DNA from: Bathymodiolus brooksi
Lineage: Eukaryota; Mollusca; Bivalvia; Mytilida; Modiolidae
NCBI GenBank assembly: GCA_963680875.1
Contig: OY804588.1
Span: 77,648,829-77,712,828, forward strand
Length of the DNA: 64,000 nt
Direction of reading: 5' to 3'
In this document: positions 1 through 10,720 of the stretch, one piece after another
Numbering within the stretch: position 1 is the stretch's first letter
How the letters are laid out: every line of letters begins with the position of its first letter
Notes under the pieces: generated by a model
Database searches by the model: none
Told to the model about the DNA's origin: nothing
What the model saw: the letters and a program-made list of their open reading frames with translations, nothing else
Program-made: the position numbers and the translations under genes

Positions 1-128
1 GTCACAAACCAAAGGATTAGGGCCTAAACACCGTCACAAACCAAAGGGTTATGATCTTTACACTGTCACAACCCAAAGGATTAGGGCCTAAATACTGTCA
101 CAAACCAAAGGGTTATGGCCTAAACTTT

Positions 129-160
129 GTCACAAACCAAAGGGTTAGGGCCTAAACACT
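129..160 (+). repeat. Exact consensus monomer (reference unit)
   Basis: This 32-bp copy matches the majority base at every position and serves as reference numbering. Unit positions 3-13 (CACAAACCAAA region) are the most constant. Positions 14-22 hold GGGTTAGGG. Positions 18-28 hold the near-palindrome TTAGGGCCTAA. The unit has no CpG dinucleotide. It has one GGCC, at unit positions 21-24, so a GGCC-cutting enzyme should give a 32-bp ladder. Variants with TTAGGACC or TTAGACC lose that site. Confidence 0.95.
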
Positions 161-288
161 GTCACAAACCAAAGGGTTATGGCCTAAACTTTGTCACAAA
201 CCAAAGGGTTAGGGCCTGAACACTGTCACAAACCAAAGGTTTAGGGCCTAAACACTGTCACAAACCAAAGGGTTAGGGCCTAAACACT

Positions 289-318
289 CACAAACCAAAG
301 GGTTAGGGCCTAAACACT
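289..318 (+). repeat. 30-bp monomer variant (GT lost at the join)
   Basis: The join reads AAACACTCAC instead of AAACACTGTCAC, so the unit is 30 bp. This form, and the equally short AAACAGTCAC form (CT lost), recur throughout the array at fixed places within cassettes. They are inherited length variants, not random errors. Confidence 0.9.
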
Positions 319-1404
319 GTCACAAACCAAGGGGTTATGGCCTAAACTTTGTCACAAACCAAAGGGTTATGGCCTAAACTTTGTCACAAACCAAAGGGTT
401 ATGGCCTAAACACTGTCACAAACCAAAGGTTTAGGGCCTAAACACTGTCACAAACCAAAGGGTTAGGGCCTAAACACTGTCACAAACCAAAGGGTTATGG
501 CCTAAACTTTGTCACAAACCAAAGGGTTAGGGCCTAAACACCGTCACAAACCAAAGGGTTAGGGCGTAAACACTGTCACAAACCAAAGGATTAGGACCTA
601 AATACTGTCACAAACCAAAGGGTTAGGGCCTAAACACTGTCACAAACCAAAGGGTAAGGGCCTAAACATTGTCACAAACCAAAGGGTTAGGGCCTGAACA
701 CTGTCACAAACCAAAGGGTTAGGGCCTAACCACTGTCACAAACCAAAGGGCTAGGGACTAAACACTGTCACAAACCAAAGGGTTAGGGCCTTAAGACTGT
801 TACAAACCAAAGGATTAGGGCCTAAACACGGTCACAAACCAAAGGTTTAGGGCCTAAACACTGTCACAAACCAAAGGGTTAGGGCGTAAACACTGTCACA
901 AACCAAAGGGTTATGGCCTAAACTTTGTCACAAACCAAAGGGTTATCTCCTAAACACTGTCACAAACCAAAGGGTTACGGCCTAAACAGTCACAAACCAA
1001 AGGGTTAGGCCCTAAACACTGTCACAAACCAAAGGGTTAGGGCCTTAAGACTGTTACAAACCAAAGGATTAGGGCCTACACATTGTCACAAACCAAAGGG
1101 TTAGGGCCTAAACGCGATCACAAACCAAAGGGTTAGGGCTTAAACATTGTCACAAACCAAAGGGCTAGGGCCTAAACACTGTCACAAACCAAAGGGTTAG
1201 GGCCTTAAGACTGTTACACACCAAAGGATTAGGGCCTAAACACTGTCACAAACCAAAGGGTTAGGGCATAAACACTGTCACAAACCAAAGGGTTAGGGCC
1301 TAAACATTGTCACAAACCAAAGGGTTAGGGCCTAAACACTGTCACAAACCAAAGGGTTAGGGCCTAAATTCTGTCACAAACCAAAGGGTTAGGACCTAAA
1401 CATT

Positions 1405-1435
1405 GTCACAAACCAAAGGGTTAGACCTAAACACT
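1405..1435 (+). repeat. 31-bp monomer variant (TTAGACC type)
   Basis: TTAGGGCC is replaced by TTAGACC, shortening the unit by one base and removing the GGCC site. The type recurs across the array, usually just after a TTAGGACC or a CAATGTC monomer, so it marks cassette position. Another 31-bp type reads CCTAACACTG. Confidence 0.88.
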
Positions 1436-1818
1436 GTCACAAACCAAAGGGTTAGGGCCTTAAGACTGTCACAAACCAAAGGATTAGGGCCTAAACACTG
1501 TCACAAACCAAAGGGTTAGGGCCTAAACACTGTCACAAACCAAAGGGTTAGGGCCTTAAGAATGTCACAAACCAAAGGATTAGGGCCTAAACACTGTCAC
1601 AAACCAAGGGTTAGGGCCTAAACACTGTCACAAACCAAAGGGTTAGGGCCTAAATACTGTCACAAACCAAAGGGTTAGGGCATAAACACTGTCACAAACC
1701 AAAGGGTTAGGGCCTAAACATTGTCACAAACCAAAGGGTTAGGGCCTAAACACTGTCACAAACCAAAGGGTTAGGGCATAAACACTGTCACAAACCAAAG
1801 GGTTAGGGCCTAAACATT

Positions 1819-1851
1819 GTCACAAACCAAAGGGTTAGGGCCTAAACACTT
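1819..1851 (+). repeat. 33-bp monomer variant (AACACTTGTC type)
   Basis: One extra T in the join gives AACACTTGTC and a 33-bp unit. It recurs near 4,261, 7,343, 19,625 (as AAAACTTG), 21,150, 23,217, 32,399 and later. A second 33-bp type has an extra A (CCAAAAGGATT), mainly after 20,740. Confidence 0.85.
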
Positions 1852-2984
1852 GTCACAAACCAAAGGGTTAGGGCCTAATCACTGTCACAAACCAAAGAGC
1901 TAGGGCCTAAACACTGTCACAAACCAAAGGGTTAGGGCCTTAAGACTTTCACAAACCAAAGGATTAGGGCCTAAATACGGTCACAAACCAACGGGTTTCG
2001 GCCTAAACACTCACAAACCAACTGGTTATGGCCTAAACACTGTCGCAATCCAAAGGGTTAGGGCCTAACCACTGTCACAAACCAAAGGGTTAGGGCTTAA
2101 ACACTGTCACAAACCAAAGGGTTAGGGCCTAAACACTGTCACAAACCAAAGGGCTAGGGCCTAAACGCTGTCACAAACCAAAGGGTTAGGGCCTAAACAC
2201 TGTCACATACCAAAGGGTTAGGGCCTAAACATTGTCACAAACCAAAGGGTTATGGCCTAAACATTGTCACAAACCAAAGGATTAGGGCCTAAACACTTTC
2301 ACAAACCAAAGGGTTAGGGCCTAAACAATGTCACAAACCAAAGGGTTAGACCTAAACACTGTCACAAACCAAAGGGTTAGGACCTAAACACTGTCACAAA
2401 CCAAAGGATTAGGGCCTAACACTGTCACAAACCAAAGGGTTAGGGCCTAAACATTATCACAAACCAAAGGGTTAGACCTCAACACTGTCACATACCAAAG
2501 GGTTAGGGCCTAAACACTGTCACAAACCATCGGGTGAGGGCCTAAACACTTTCACACACCAACGGGTTAAGGCCTAAACACTGTCACAAACCAAAAGGTT
2601 AGGACCTAAACACTGTCACAAACCAAAGGGTTAGGGCCTAAACACTGTCACAAACCAAAAGTTTAGGACCTAAACACTGTCACAAACCAAAGGGTTAGGG
2701 CCTAAACACTGTCACAAACCAAAAGGTTAGGACCTAAACACTATCACAAACCAAAGGGTCAGGGCCTAAACACTGTCACAAACCAAAGGGTCAGGGCCTA
2801 AACACTGTCACAAACCAAAGGGTTAGGGCCTAAACACTGTTGCAAACCAAAGGGTTAGGGCCTAAACACTGTCACAAACCAAAGGGTTAGGGCCTAAACA
2901 CTCACAAACCAAAGGGTTAGGGCCTAAACACTGTCACAAACCAAAGGGTTAGCTCTTAAACACTGTCACAAACCAAAGGGTTAG

Positions 2985-4214
2985 GGCCTAAACAGTCACA
3001 AACCAAAGGGTTAGGGCCTAAACACTGTCACAAACCAAAGGGTTAGGGCCTTAAGACTGTTACAAACCAAAGGATTAGGGCCTAAACATTGTCACAAACC
3101 AAAGGGTTAGGGCCTAAACGCGGTCACAAACCAAAGGGTTAGGGCTTAAACATTGTCACAAACCAAAGGGCTAGGGCCTAAACACTGTCACAAACCAAAG
3201 GGTTAGGGCCTTAAGACTGTTACAAACCAAAGGATTAGGGCCTAAACACGGTCACAAACCAAAGGGTTAGGGCCTAAACACTCACAAACCAACGGGTTTG
3301 GGCCTAAACGCTGTCGCAAACCAAAGGGTTAGGGCCTAAACAGTCACAAAACAAAGGCTTAGGGTTTAAACAGTCACAAACCAAAGGGTTAGGGCCTAAA
3401 CACTGTCACAAACCAAAGGGTTAGGGCCTAAACTCTGTCACAAATCAAAGGGTTAGGACCTAAACATTGTCACAAACCAAAGGGTTAGACCTAAACACTG
3501 TCACAAACCAAAGGGTTAGGGCCTTAAGACTGTCACAATCCAAAGGATTAGGGCCTAAACACTGTCACAAACCAAAGGGTTAGGGCCTAAACACTGTCAC
3601 AAACCAAAGGGTTAGGGCCTAAATACTGTCACAAACCAAAGGGTTAGGGCATAAACATTGTCACAAACCAAAGGGTTAGGGCCTAAACATTGACACAAAC
3701 CAAAGGGTTAGGGCCTAAACACTGTCACAAACCAAAGGGTTAGGGGAAAAACACTGTCACAAACCAAAGGGTTAGGGCCTAAACACTGTCACAAACCAAA
3801 GGGTTAGGGCCTAATCACTGTCACAAACCAAAGAGCTAGGGCCTAAACACTGTCACAAACCAAAGGGTTATGGCCTTAACACTGTCACAATCCAAGGGTT
3901 AGGGCCTAAACACTGTCACAAACCAAAGGGTTAGGGCCTAAATACTGTCACAAACCAAAGGGTTAGGGCATAAAAACTGTCACAAACCAAAGGGTTAGGG
4001 CCTAAACACTCTCACAAACCAAGGGTTAGGGCCTAAACACTGTAACAAACCAAAGGGTTAGGGCCTAAATACTGTCACAAACCAAAGGGTTAGGGCATAA
4101 AAACTGTCATAAACCAAAGGGTTAGGGCCTAAACATTGTCACAAACCAAAGGGTTAGGGCCTAAACACTGTCACAAACCAAAGGGTTAGGGCATAAACAC
4201 TGTCACAAACCAAA
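2985..4214. repeat. Diverged higher-order copy, second member, with GGGGAAAAA marker
   Basis: This segment parallels 1,040-1,900 and is itself the source or sister of 23,640-24,100. Diagnostic variants are GTCACAATCC at 3,532 (again at 23,664) and TAGGGGAAAA at 3,741 (again at 23,874), where CCT of the consensus is replaced. The constant offset of about 20,133 between these pairs shows one shared block, not independent mutation. Confidence 0.75.
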
Positions 4215-7200
4215 GGGTTAGGGCCTAAACATTGTCACAAACCAAAGGGTTAGGGCCTAAACACTTGTCACAAACCAAAGGGTTAGGGCCTAATCACTGT
4301 CACAAACCAAAGAGCTAGGGCCTAAACACTGTCACAAACCAAAGGGTTAGGGCCTTAAGACTGTCACAAACCAAAGGATTAGGGCCTAAACACGGTCACA
4401 AACCAAAGGGTTTCGGCCTAAACACTCACGAACCAACGGGTTATGGCCTAAACACTGTCGCAATCCAAAGGGTTAGGGCCTAACCACTGTCACAAACCAA
4501 AGGGTTAGGGCTTAAACACTGTCACAAACCAAAGGGTTAGGGCCTAAACACTGTCACAAACCAAAGGGTTAGGGCCTAAACGCTGTCACAAACCAAAGGG
4601 TTAGGGCCTAAACACTGTCACATACCAAAGGGTTAGGGCCTAAACATTGTCACAAACCAAAGGATTAGGGCCTAAACACTTTCACTAACCAAAGGGTTAG
4701 GGCCTAAACAATGTCACAAACCAAAGGGTTAGACCTAAACACTGTCACAAACCAAAGGGTTAGGACCTAAACACTGTCACAAACCAAAGGATTAGGGCCT
4801 AACACTGTCACAAACCAAAGGGTTACGGCCTAAACATTATCACAAACCAAAGGGTTAGACCTCAACACTGTCACATACCAAAGAATTAGGGCCTAAACAC
4901 TGTCACAAACCATCGGGTGAGGGCCTAAACACTTTCACAAACCAACGGGTTAAGGCCTAAACACTGTCACAAACCAAAAGGTTAGGACCTAAACACTGTC
5001 ACAAACCAAAGGGTTAGGGCCTAAACACTGTCACAAACCAAAAGTTTAGGACCTAAACACTGTCACAAACCAAAGGGTTAGGGACTAAACACTGTCACAA
5101 ACCAAAGGGTTAGCTCCTAAACACTGTCACAAACCAAAGGGTTAGGGCCTAAACAGTCACAAACCAAAGGGTTAGGGCCTAATCACTGTCACAAACCAAA
5201 GGGTTAGGGCCTTAAGACTGTTACAAACCAAAGGATTAGGGCCTAAACATTGTCACAAACCAAAGGGTTAGGGCCTAAACGCGGTCACAAACCAAAGGGT
5301 TAGGGCTTAAACATTGTCACAAACCAAAGGGCTAGGGCCTAAACACTGTCACAAACCAAAGGGTTAGGGCCTTAAGACTGTTACAAACCAAAGGATTAGG
5401 GCCTAAACACGGTCACAAACCAAAGGGTTAGGGCCTAAACACTCACAAACCAACGGGTTAGGGCTTAAACGCTGTCGCAAACCAAAGGGTTAGGGCCTAA
5501 ACAGTCACAAAACAAAGAGTTAGGGCCTAAACAGTCAAAAACCAAAGTGTTAGGGCCTAAACACTGTCACAAACCAAAGGGTTAGGGCCTAAACTCTGTC
5601 ACAAACCAAAGGGTTAGGACCTAAACATTGTCAGAAACCAAAGGGTTAGACCTAAACACTGTCACAAACTAAAGGGTTAGGGCCTTAAGACTGTCACAAA
5701 CCAAAGGATTAGGGCCTAAACACTGTCACAAACCAAAGGGTTAGGGCCTAAACACTGTCACAAACCAAAGGGTTAGGGCCTAAATACTGTCACAAACCAA
5801 AGGTTAGGGCATAAACACTATCACAAACCAAAGGGTTAGGGCCTAAACATTGACACAAACCAAAGGGTTAGGGCCTAAACACTGTCACAAACCAAAGGGT
5901 TAGGGCATAAACACTGTCACAAACCAAAGGGTTAGGGCCTAAACATTGACACAAACCAAAGGGTTAGGGCCTAAACACTGTCACATACCAAAGGGTTATG
6001 GCCTGAACATTGTCACAAACCAAAGGATTAGGGCCTAAACACTTTCACAAACCAAAGGGTTAGGGCCTAAACAATGTCACAAACCAAAGGGTTAGACCTA
6101 AACACTGTCACAAACCAAAGGGTTAGGACCTAAACACTGTCACAAACCAAAGGATTAGGGCCTAACACTGTCACAAACCAAAGGGTTAGGACCTAAACAT
6201 TATCACAAACCAAAGGGTTAGACCTCAACACTGTCACATACCAAAGGGTTAGGGCCTAAACACTGTCACAAACCATCGGGTGAGGGCCTAAACACTGTCA
6301 CAAACCATCGGGTGAGGGCCTAAACACTTTCACAAACCAACGGGTTAAGGCCTAAACACTGTCACAAACCAAAAGGTTAGGACCTAAACACTGTCACAAA
6401 CCAAAGGGTTAGGGCCTAAACACTGTCACAAACCAAAAGTTTAGGACCTAAACACTGTCACAAACCAAAGGGTTAGGGCCTAAACACTGTCACAAACCAA
6501 AAGGTTAGGACCTAAACACTATCACAAACCAAAGGGTCAGGGCCTAAACACTGTCACAAACCAAAGGATCAGGGCCTAAACACTGTCACAAACCAAAGGG
6601 TTAGGGACTAAACACTGTTGCAAACCAAAGGGTTATGGCCTAAACACTGTCACATACCAAAGGGTTAGGGCCTAAACATTGTCACAAACCAAAGGGTTAT
6701 GGCCTAAACATTGTCACAAACCAAAGGATTAGGGCCTAAACACTTTCACAAACCAAAGGGTTAGGGCCTAAACAATGTCACAAACCAAAGGGTTAGACCT
6801 AAACACTGTCACAAACCAAAGGGTTAGGACCTAAACACTGTCACAAACCAAAGGATTAGGGCCTAACACTGTCACAAACCAAAGGGTTACGGCCTAAACA
6901 TTATCACAAACCAAAGGGTTAGACCTCAACACTGTCACATACCAAAGGGTTAGGGCCTAAACACTGTCACAAACCATCGGGTGAGGGCCTAAACACTTTC
7001 ACAAACCAACGGGTTAAGGCCTAAACACTGTCACAAACCAAAAGGTTAGGACCTAAACACTGTCACAAACCAAAGGGTTAGGGCCTAAACACTGTCACAA
7101 ACCAAAGGTTTAGGACCTAAACACTGTCACAATCCAAAGGGTTAGGGACTAAACACTGTCACAAACCAAAGGGTTAGCTCCTAAACACTGTCACAAACCA

Positions 7201-7296
7201 AAGGGTTAGGGCCTAAACAGTCACAAACCAAAGGGTTAGGGCCTAAACACTGTCACAAACCAAAGGGTTAGGGCCTTAAGACTGTTACAAACCAAA
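4215..7296. repeat. 3.08-kb higher-order unit, copy 1
   Basis: This block is directly repeated at 7,297-10,410. Shared rare markers are AACACTTGTC (4,261 and 7,343), CACTCACGAACC (4,437 and about 7,508), TTCACTAACC (4,681 and 7,763), AACAAAGAGT (5,511 and 8,593) and CATCGGGTGAGG (4,911 and 7,993). The offset is 3,082, rising to 3,114 after about 6,270 through one extra monomer in copy 2. Confidence 0.88.
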
Positions 7297-7459
7297 GGGT
7301 TAGGGCCTAAACATTGTCACAAACCAAAGGGTTAGGGCCTAAACACTTGTCACAAACCAAAGGGTTAGGGCCTAATCACTGTCACAAACCAAAGAGCTAG
7401 GGCCTAAACACTGTCACAAACCAAAGGGTTAGGGCCTTAAGACTGTCACAAACCAAAGG

Positions 7460-7580
7460 ATTAGGGCCTAAACACGGTCACAAACCAAAGGGTTTCGGCC
7501 TAAACACTCACGAACCAACGGGTTATGGCCTAAACACTGTCGCAATCCAAAGGGTTAGGGCCTAACCACTGTCACAAACC
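7460..7580. repeat. Cassette R (representative copy)
   Basis: Cassette R is a run of three or four monomers: an AACACGGTC join, GGGTTTCGGC, AACACTCAC with CAACGGGTTATGG (or CAACGGATTATGG in later blocks), then CTGTCGCAATCC followed by CCTAACCACTG. Later versions (20,780 onward) have GGCATAAACAC after TTTC, which separates two subfamilies of the cassette. In 56-60 kb the leading join is shortened to AACACGTCAC. Confidence 0.82.
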
Positions 7581-9355
7581 AAAGGGTTAGGGCTTAAACA
7601 CTGTCACAAACCAAAGGGTTAGGGCCTAAACACTGTCACAAACCAAAGGGTTAGGGCCTAAACGCTGTCACAAACCAAAGGGTTAGGGCCTAAACACTGT
7701 CACATACCAAAGGGTTAGGGCCTAAACATTGTCACAAACCAAAGGATTAGGGCCTCAGCACTTTCACTAACCAAAGGGTTAGGGCCTAAACAATGTCACA
7801 AACCAAAGGGTTAGACCTAAACACTGTCACAAACCAAAGGGTTAGGACCTAAACACTGTCACAAACCAAAGGATTAGGGCCTAACACTGTCACAAACCAA
7901 AGGGTTACGGCCTAAACATTATCACAAACCAAAGGGTTAGACCTCAACACTGTCACATACCAAAGAATTAGGGCCTAAACACTGTCACAAACCATCGGGT
8001 GAGGGCCTAAACACTTTCACAAACCAACGGGTTAAGGCCTAAACACTGTCACAAACCAAAAGGTTAGGACCTAAACACTGTCACAAACCAAAGGGTTAGG
8101 GCCTAAACACTGTCACAAACCAAAAGTTTAGGACCTAAACACTGTCACAAACCAAAGGGTTAGGGACTAAACACTGTCACAAACCAAAGGGTTAGCTCCT
8201 AAACACTGTCACAAACCAAAGGGTTAGGGCCTAAACAGTCACAAACCAAAGGGTTAGGGCCTAATCACTGTCACAAACCAAAGGGTTAGGGCCTTAAGAC
8301 TGTTACAAACCAAAGGATTAGGGCCTAAACATTGTCACAAACCAAAGGGTTAGGGCCTAAACGCGGTCACAAACCAAAGGGTTAGGGCTTAAACATTGTC
8401 ACAAACCAAAGGGCTAGGGCCTAAACACTGTCACAAACCAAAGGGTTAGGGCCTTAAGACTGTTACAAACCAAAGGATTAGGGCCTAAACACGGTCACAA
8501 ACCAAAGGGTTAGGGCCTAAACACTCACAAACCAACGGGTTAGGGCTTAAACGCTGTCGCAAACCAAAGGGTTAGGGCCTAAACAGTCACAAAACAAAGA
8601 GTTAGGGCCTAAACAGTCAAAAACCAAAGTGTTAGGGCCTAAACACTGTCACAAACCAAAGGGTTAGGGCCTAAACTCTGTCACAAACCAAAGGGTTAGG
8701 ACCTAAACATTGTCAGAAACCAAAGGGTTAGACCTAAACACTGTCACAAACTAAAGGGTTAGGGCCTTAAGACTGTCACAAACCAAAGGATTAGGGCCTA
8801 AACACTGTCACAAACCAAAGGGTTAGGGCCTAAACACTGTCACAAACCAAAGGGTTAGGGCCTAAATACTGTCACAAACCAAAGGTTAGGGCATAAACAC
8901 TATCACAAACCAAAGGGTTAGGGCCTAAACATTGACACAAACCAAAGGGTTAGGGCCTAAACACTGTCACAAACCAAAGGGTTAGGGCATAAACACTGTC
9001 ACAAACCAAAGGGTTAGGGCCTAAACATTGACACAAACCAAAGGGTTAGGGCCTAAACACTGTCACATACCAAAGGGTTAGGGCCTAAACATTGTCACAA
9101 ACCAAAGGGTTATGGCCTGAACATTGTCACAAACCAAAGGATTAGGGCCTAAACACTTTCACAAACCAAAGGGTTAGGGCCTAAACAATGTCACAAACCA
9201 AAGGGTTAGACCTAAACACTGTCACAAACCAAAGGGTTAGGACCTAAACACTGTCACAAACCAAAGGATTAGGGCCTAACACTGTCACAAACCAAAGGGT
9301 TAGGACCTAAACATTATCACAAACCAAAGGGTTAGACCTCAACACTGTCACATAC

Positions 9356-9451
9356 CAAAGGGTTAGGGCCTAAACACTGTCACAAACCATCGGGTGAGGG
9401 CCTAAACACTGTCACAAACCATCGGGTGAGGGCCTAAACACTTTCACAAAC
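9356..9451. repeat. Doubled CATCGGGTGAGG monomer
   Basis: Two successive monomers both carry CATCGGGTGAGG (9,388 and 9,420), a one-monomer tandem duplication. The same doublet is found at 6,274/6,306, 14,814/14,846 and 26,758/26,790, so these four loci share one ancestor. The other Q sites have a single copy. Confidence 0.9.
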
Positions 9452-10033
9452 CAACGGGTTAAGGCCTAAACACTGTCACAAACCAAAAGGTTAGGACCTA
9501 AACACTGTCACAAACCAAAGGGTTAGGGCCTAAACACTGTCACAAACCAAAAGTTTAGGACCTAAACACTGTCACAAACCAAAGGGTTAGGGCCTAAACA
9601 CTGTCACAAACCAAAAGGTTAGGACCTAAACACTATCACAAACCAATGGGTCAGGGCCTAAACACTGTCACAAACCAAAGGATCAGGGCCTAAACACTGT
9701 CACAAACCAAAGGGTTAGGGACTAAACACTGTTGCAAACCAAAGGGTTATGGCCTAAACACTGTCACATACCAAAGGGTTAGGGCCTAAACATTGTCACA
9801 AACCAAAGGGTTATGGCCTAAACATTGTCACAAACCAAAGGATTAGGGCCTAAACACTTTCACAAACCAAAGGGTTAGGGCCTAAACAATGTCACAAACC
9901 AAAGGGTTAGACCTAAACACTGTCACAAACCAAAGGGTTAGGACCTAAACACTGTCACAAACCAAAGGATTAGGGCCTAACACTGTCACAAACCAAAGGG
10001 TTACGGCCTAAACATTATCACAAACCAAAGGGT

Positions 10034-10230
10034 TAGACCTCAACACTGTCACATACCAAAGGGTTAGGGCCTAAACACTGTCACAAACCATCGGGTGAGG
10101 GCCTAAACACTTTCACAAACCAACGGGTTAAGGCCTAAACACTGTCACAAACCAAAAGGTTAGGACCTAAACACTGTCACAAACCAAAGGGTTAGGGCCT
10201 AAACACTGTCACAAACCAAAGGTTTAGGAC
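10034..10230. repeat. Cassette Q (representative copy)
   Basis: Cassette Q is an ordered run of about six monomers: TAGACCTCAACAC, then CACATACC, then CATCGGGTGAGG, then CTTTCACAAACCAACGGG with TTAAGGCC, then CCAAAAGGTTAGGACC, a consensus unit, and an AAGTTTAGGACC or GGTTTAGGACC unit. I located the CATCG core at 2528, 4911, 6274, 6306, 6975, 7993, 9388, 9420, 10089, 12025, 12976, 14814, 14846, 15515, 17450, 18401, 20493, 21798, 25363, 26758, 26790, 27459, 27936, 29808, 31173, 33266, 34570, 36700, 38610, 40742, 48738, 50029, 51675, 55098, 58074 and 63078. At 21798, 34570 and 38610 it reads CATCGTGTGAGG. The fixed order makes it a good ruler for the array. Confidence 0.9.
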
Positions 10231-10390
10231 CTAAACACTGTCACAATCCAAAGGGTTAGGGACTAAACACTGTCACAAACCAAAGGGTTAGCTCCTAAAC
10301 ACTGTCACAAACCAAAGGGTTAGGGCCTAAACAGTCACAAACCAAAGGGTTAGGGCCTAAACACTGTCACAAACCAAAGGGTTAGGGCCT

Positions 10391-10720
10391 TAAGACTGTT
10401 ACAAACCAAAGGATTAGGGCCTAAACATTGTCACAAACCAAAGGGTTAGGGCCTAAACGCGGTCACAAACCAAAGGGTTAGGGCTTAAACATTGTCACAA
10501 ACCAAAGGCCTAGGGCCTAAACACTGTCACAAACCAAAGGGTTAGGGCCTTAAGACTGTTACAAACCAAAGGATTAGGGCCTAAACACGGTCACAAACCA
10601 AAGGGTTAGGGCCTAAACACTCACAAACCAACGGGTTAGGGCCTAAACGCTGTCGCAAACCAAAGGGTTAGGGCCTAAACAGTCACAAAACAAAGGGTTA
10701 GGGCCTAAACAGTCAAAAAC
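10391..10720. repeat. Cassette P (representative copy)
   Basis: Cassette P is an ordered run of about ten monomers: TTAAGACTGTTAC with GGATTAGGG, an AACATTGTC join, AACGCGGTC, GGGCTTAAACATTG, GGGCTAGGG (here GGCCTAGGG), a second TTAAGACTGTTAC with GGATTAGGG, AACACGGTC, AACACTCAC with CAACGGG, CGCTGTCGC, then AACAGTCACAAAACAAAG. The GCGGTC core lies about 370 bp downstream of a Q core in most blocks, for example 10,089 to 10,459, 12,025 to 12,396 and 17,450 to 17,820. About 40 copies occur. P holds a concentration of the array's CpG dinucleotides. Confidence 0.87.

Larger units (their letters stand above)
1..1000. repeat. Irregular leading segment rich in TAAACTTT monomers
   Basis: About the first kilobase mixes monomers ending TAAACTTT (usually after TTATGGCC) with consensus and GGTTTAGGG monomers, without the cassette order seen later. 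TAAACTTT monomers occur several times before 540 and again near 925. Elsewhere I found only isolated TAGACCTAAACTTT versions near 42,090, 44,475 and 47,105. The second unit (33-64) is the most aberrant here, with TTATGATCTTTACACT. This part matches no other block well, so it is either older or belongs to a neighbouring higher-order family upstream of the window. Confidence 0.7.
1040..2985. repeat. Diverged higher-order copy, about 2.0-2.4 kb, first member
   Basis: The variant order here parallels that at about 3,045-5,090. AACGCGATC at 1,111 corresponds to AACGCGGTC at 3,117. TTAGACC at 1,421 corresponds to 3,485. AACACTTGTC at 1,847 corresponds to 4,261, and CATCGGGTGAGG at 2,528 to 4,911. 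Offsets drift from about 2,006 to 2,414 because whole monomers were gained or lost. The many point differences make it one of the older duplications visible. Confidence 0.7.
7297..10410. repeat. 3.11-kb higher-order unit, copy 2
   Basis: This is the direct tandem repeat of 4,215-7,296. It differs by scattered substitutions, for example GGCCTCAGCAC at about 7,751 where copy 1 has GGCCTAAACAC. Its 3' part also begins the 5.43-kb unit starting near 8,565, so the two duplications overlap. A further copy of its central part lies near 25,260-27,540, at an offset of 17,370. Confidence 0.86.
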
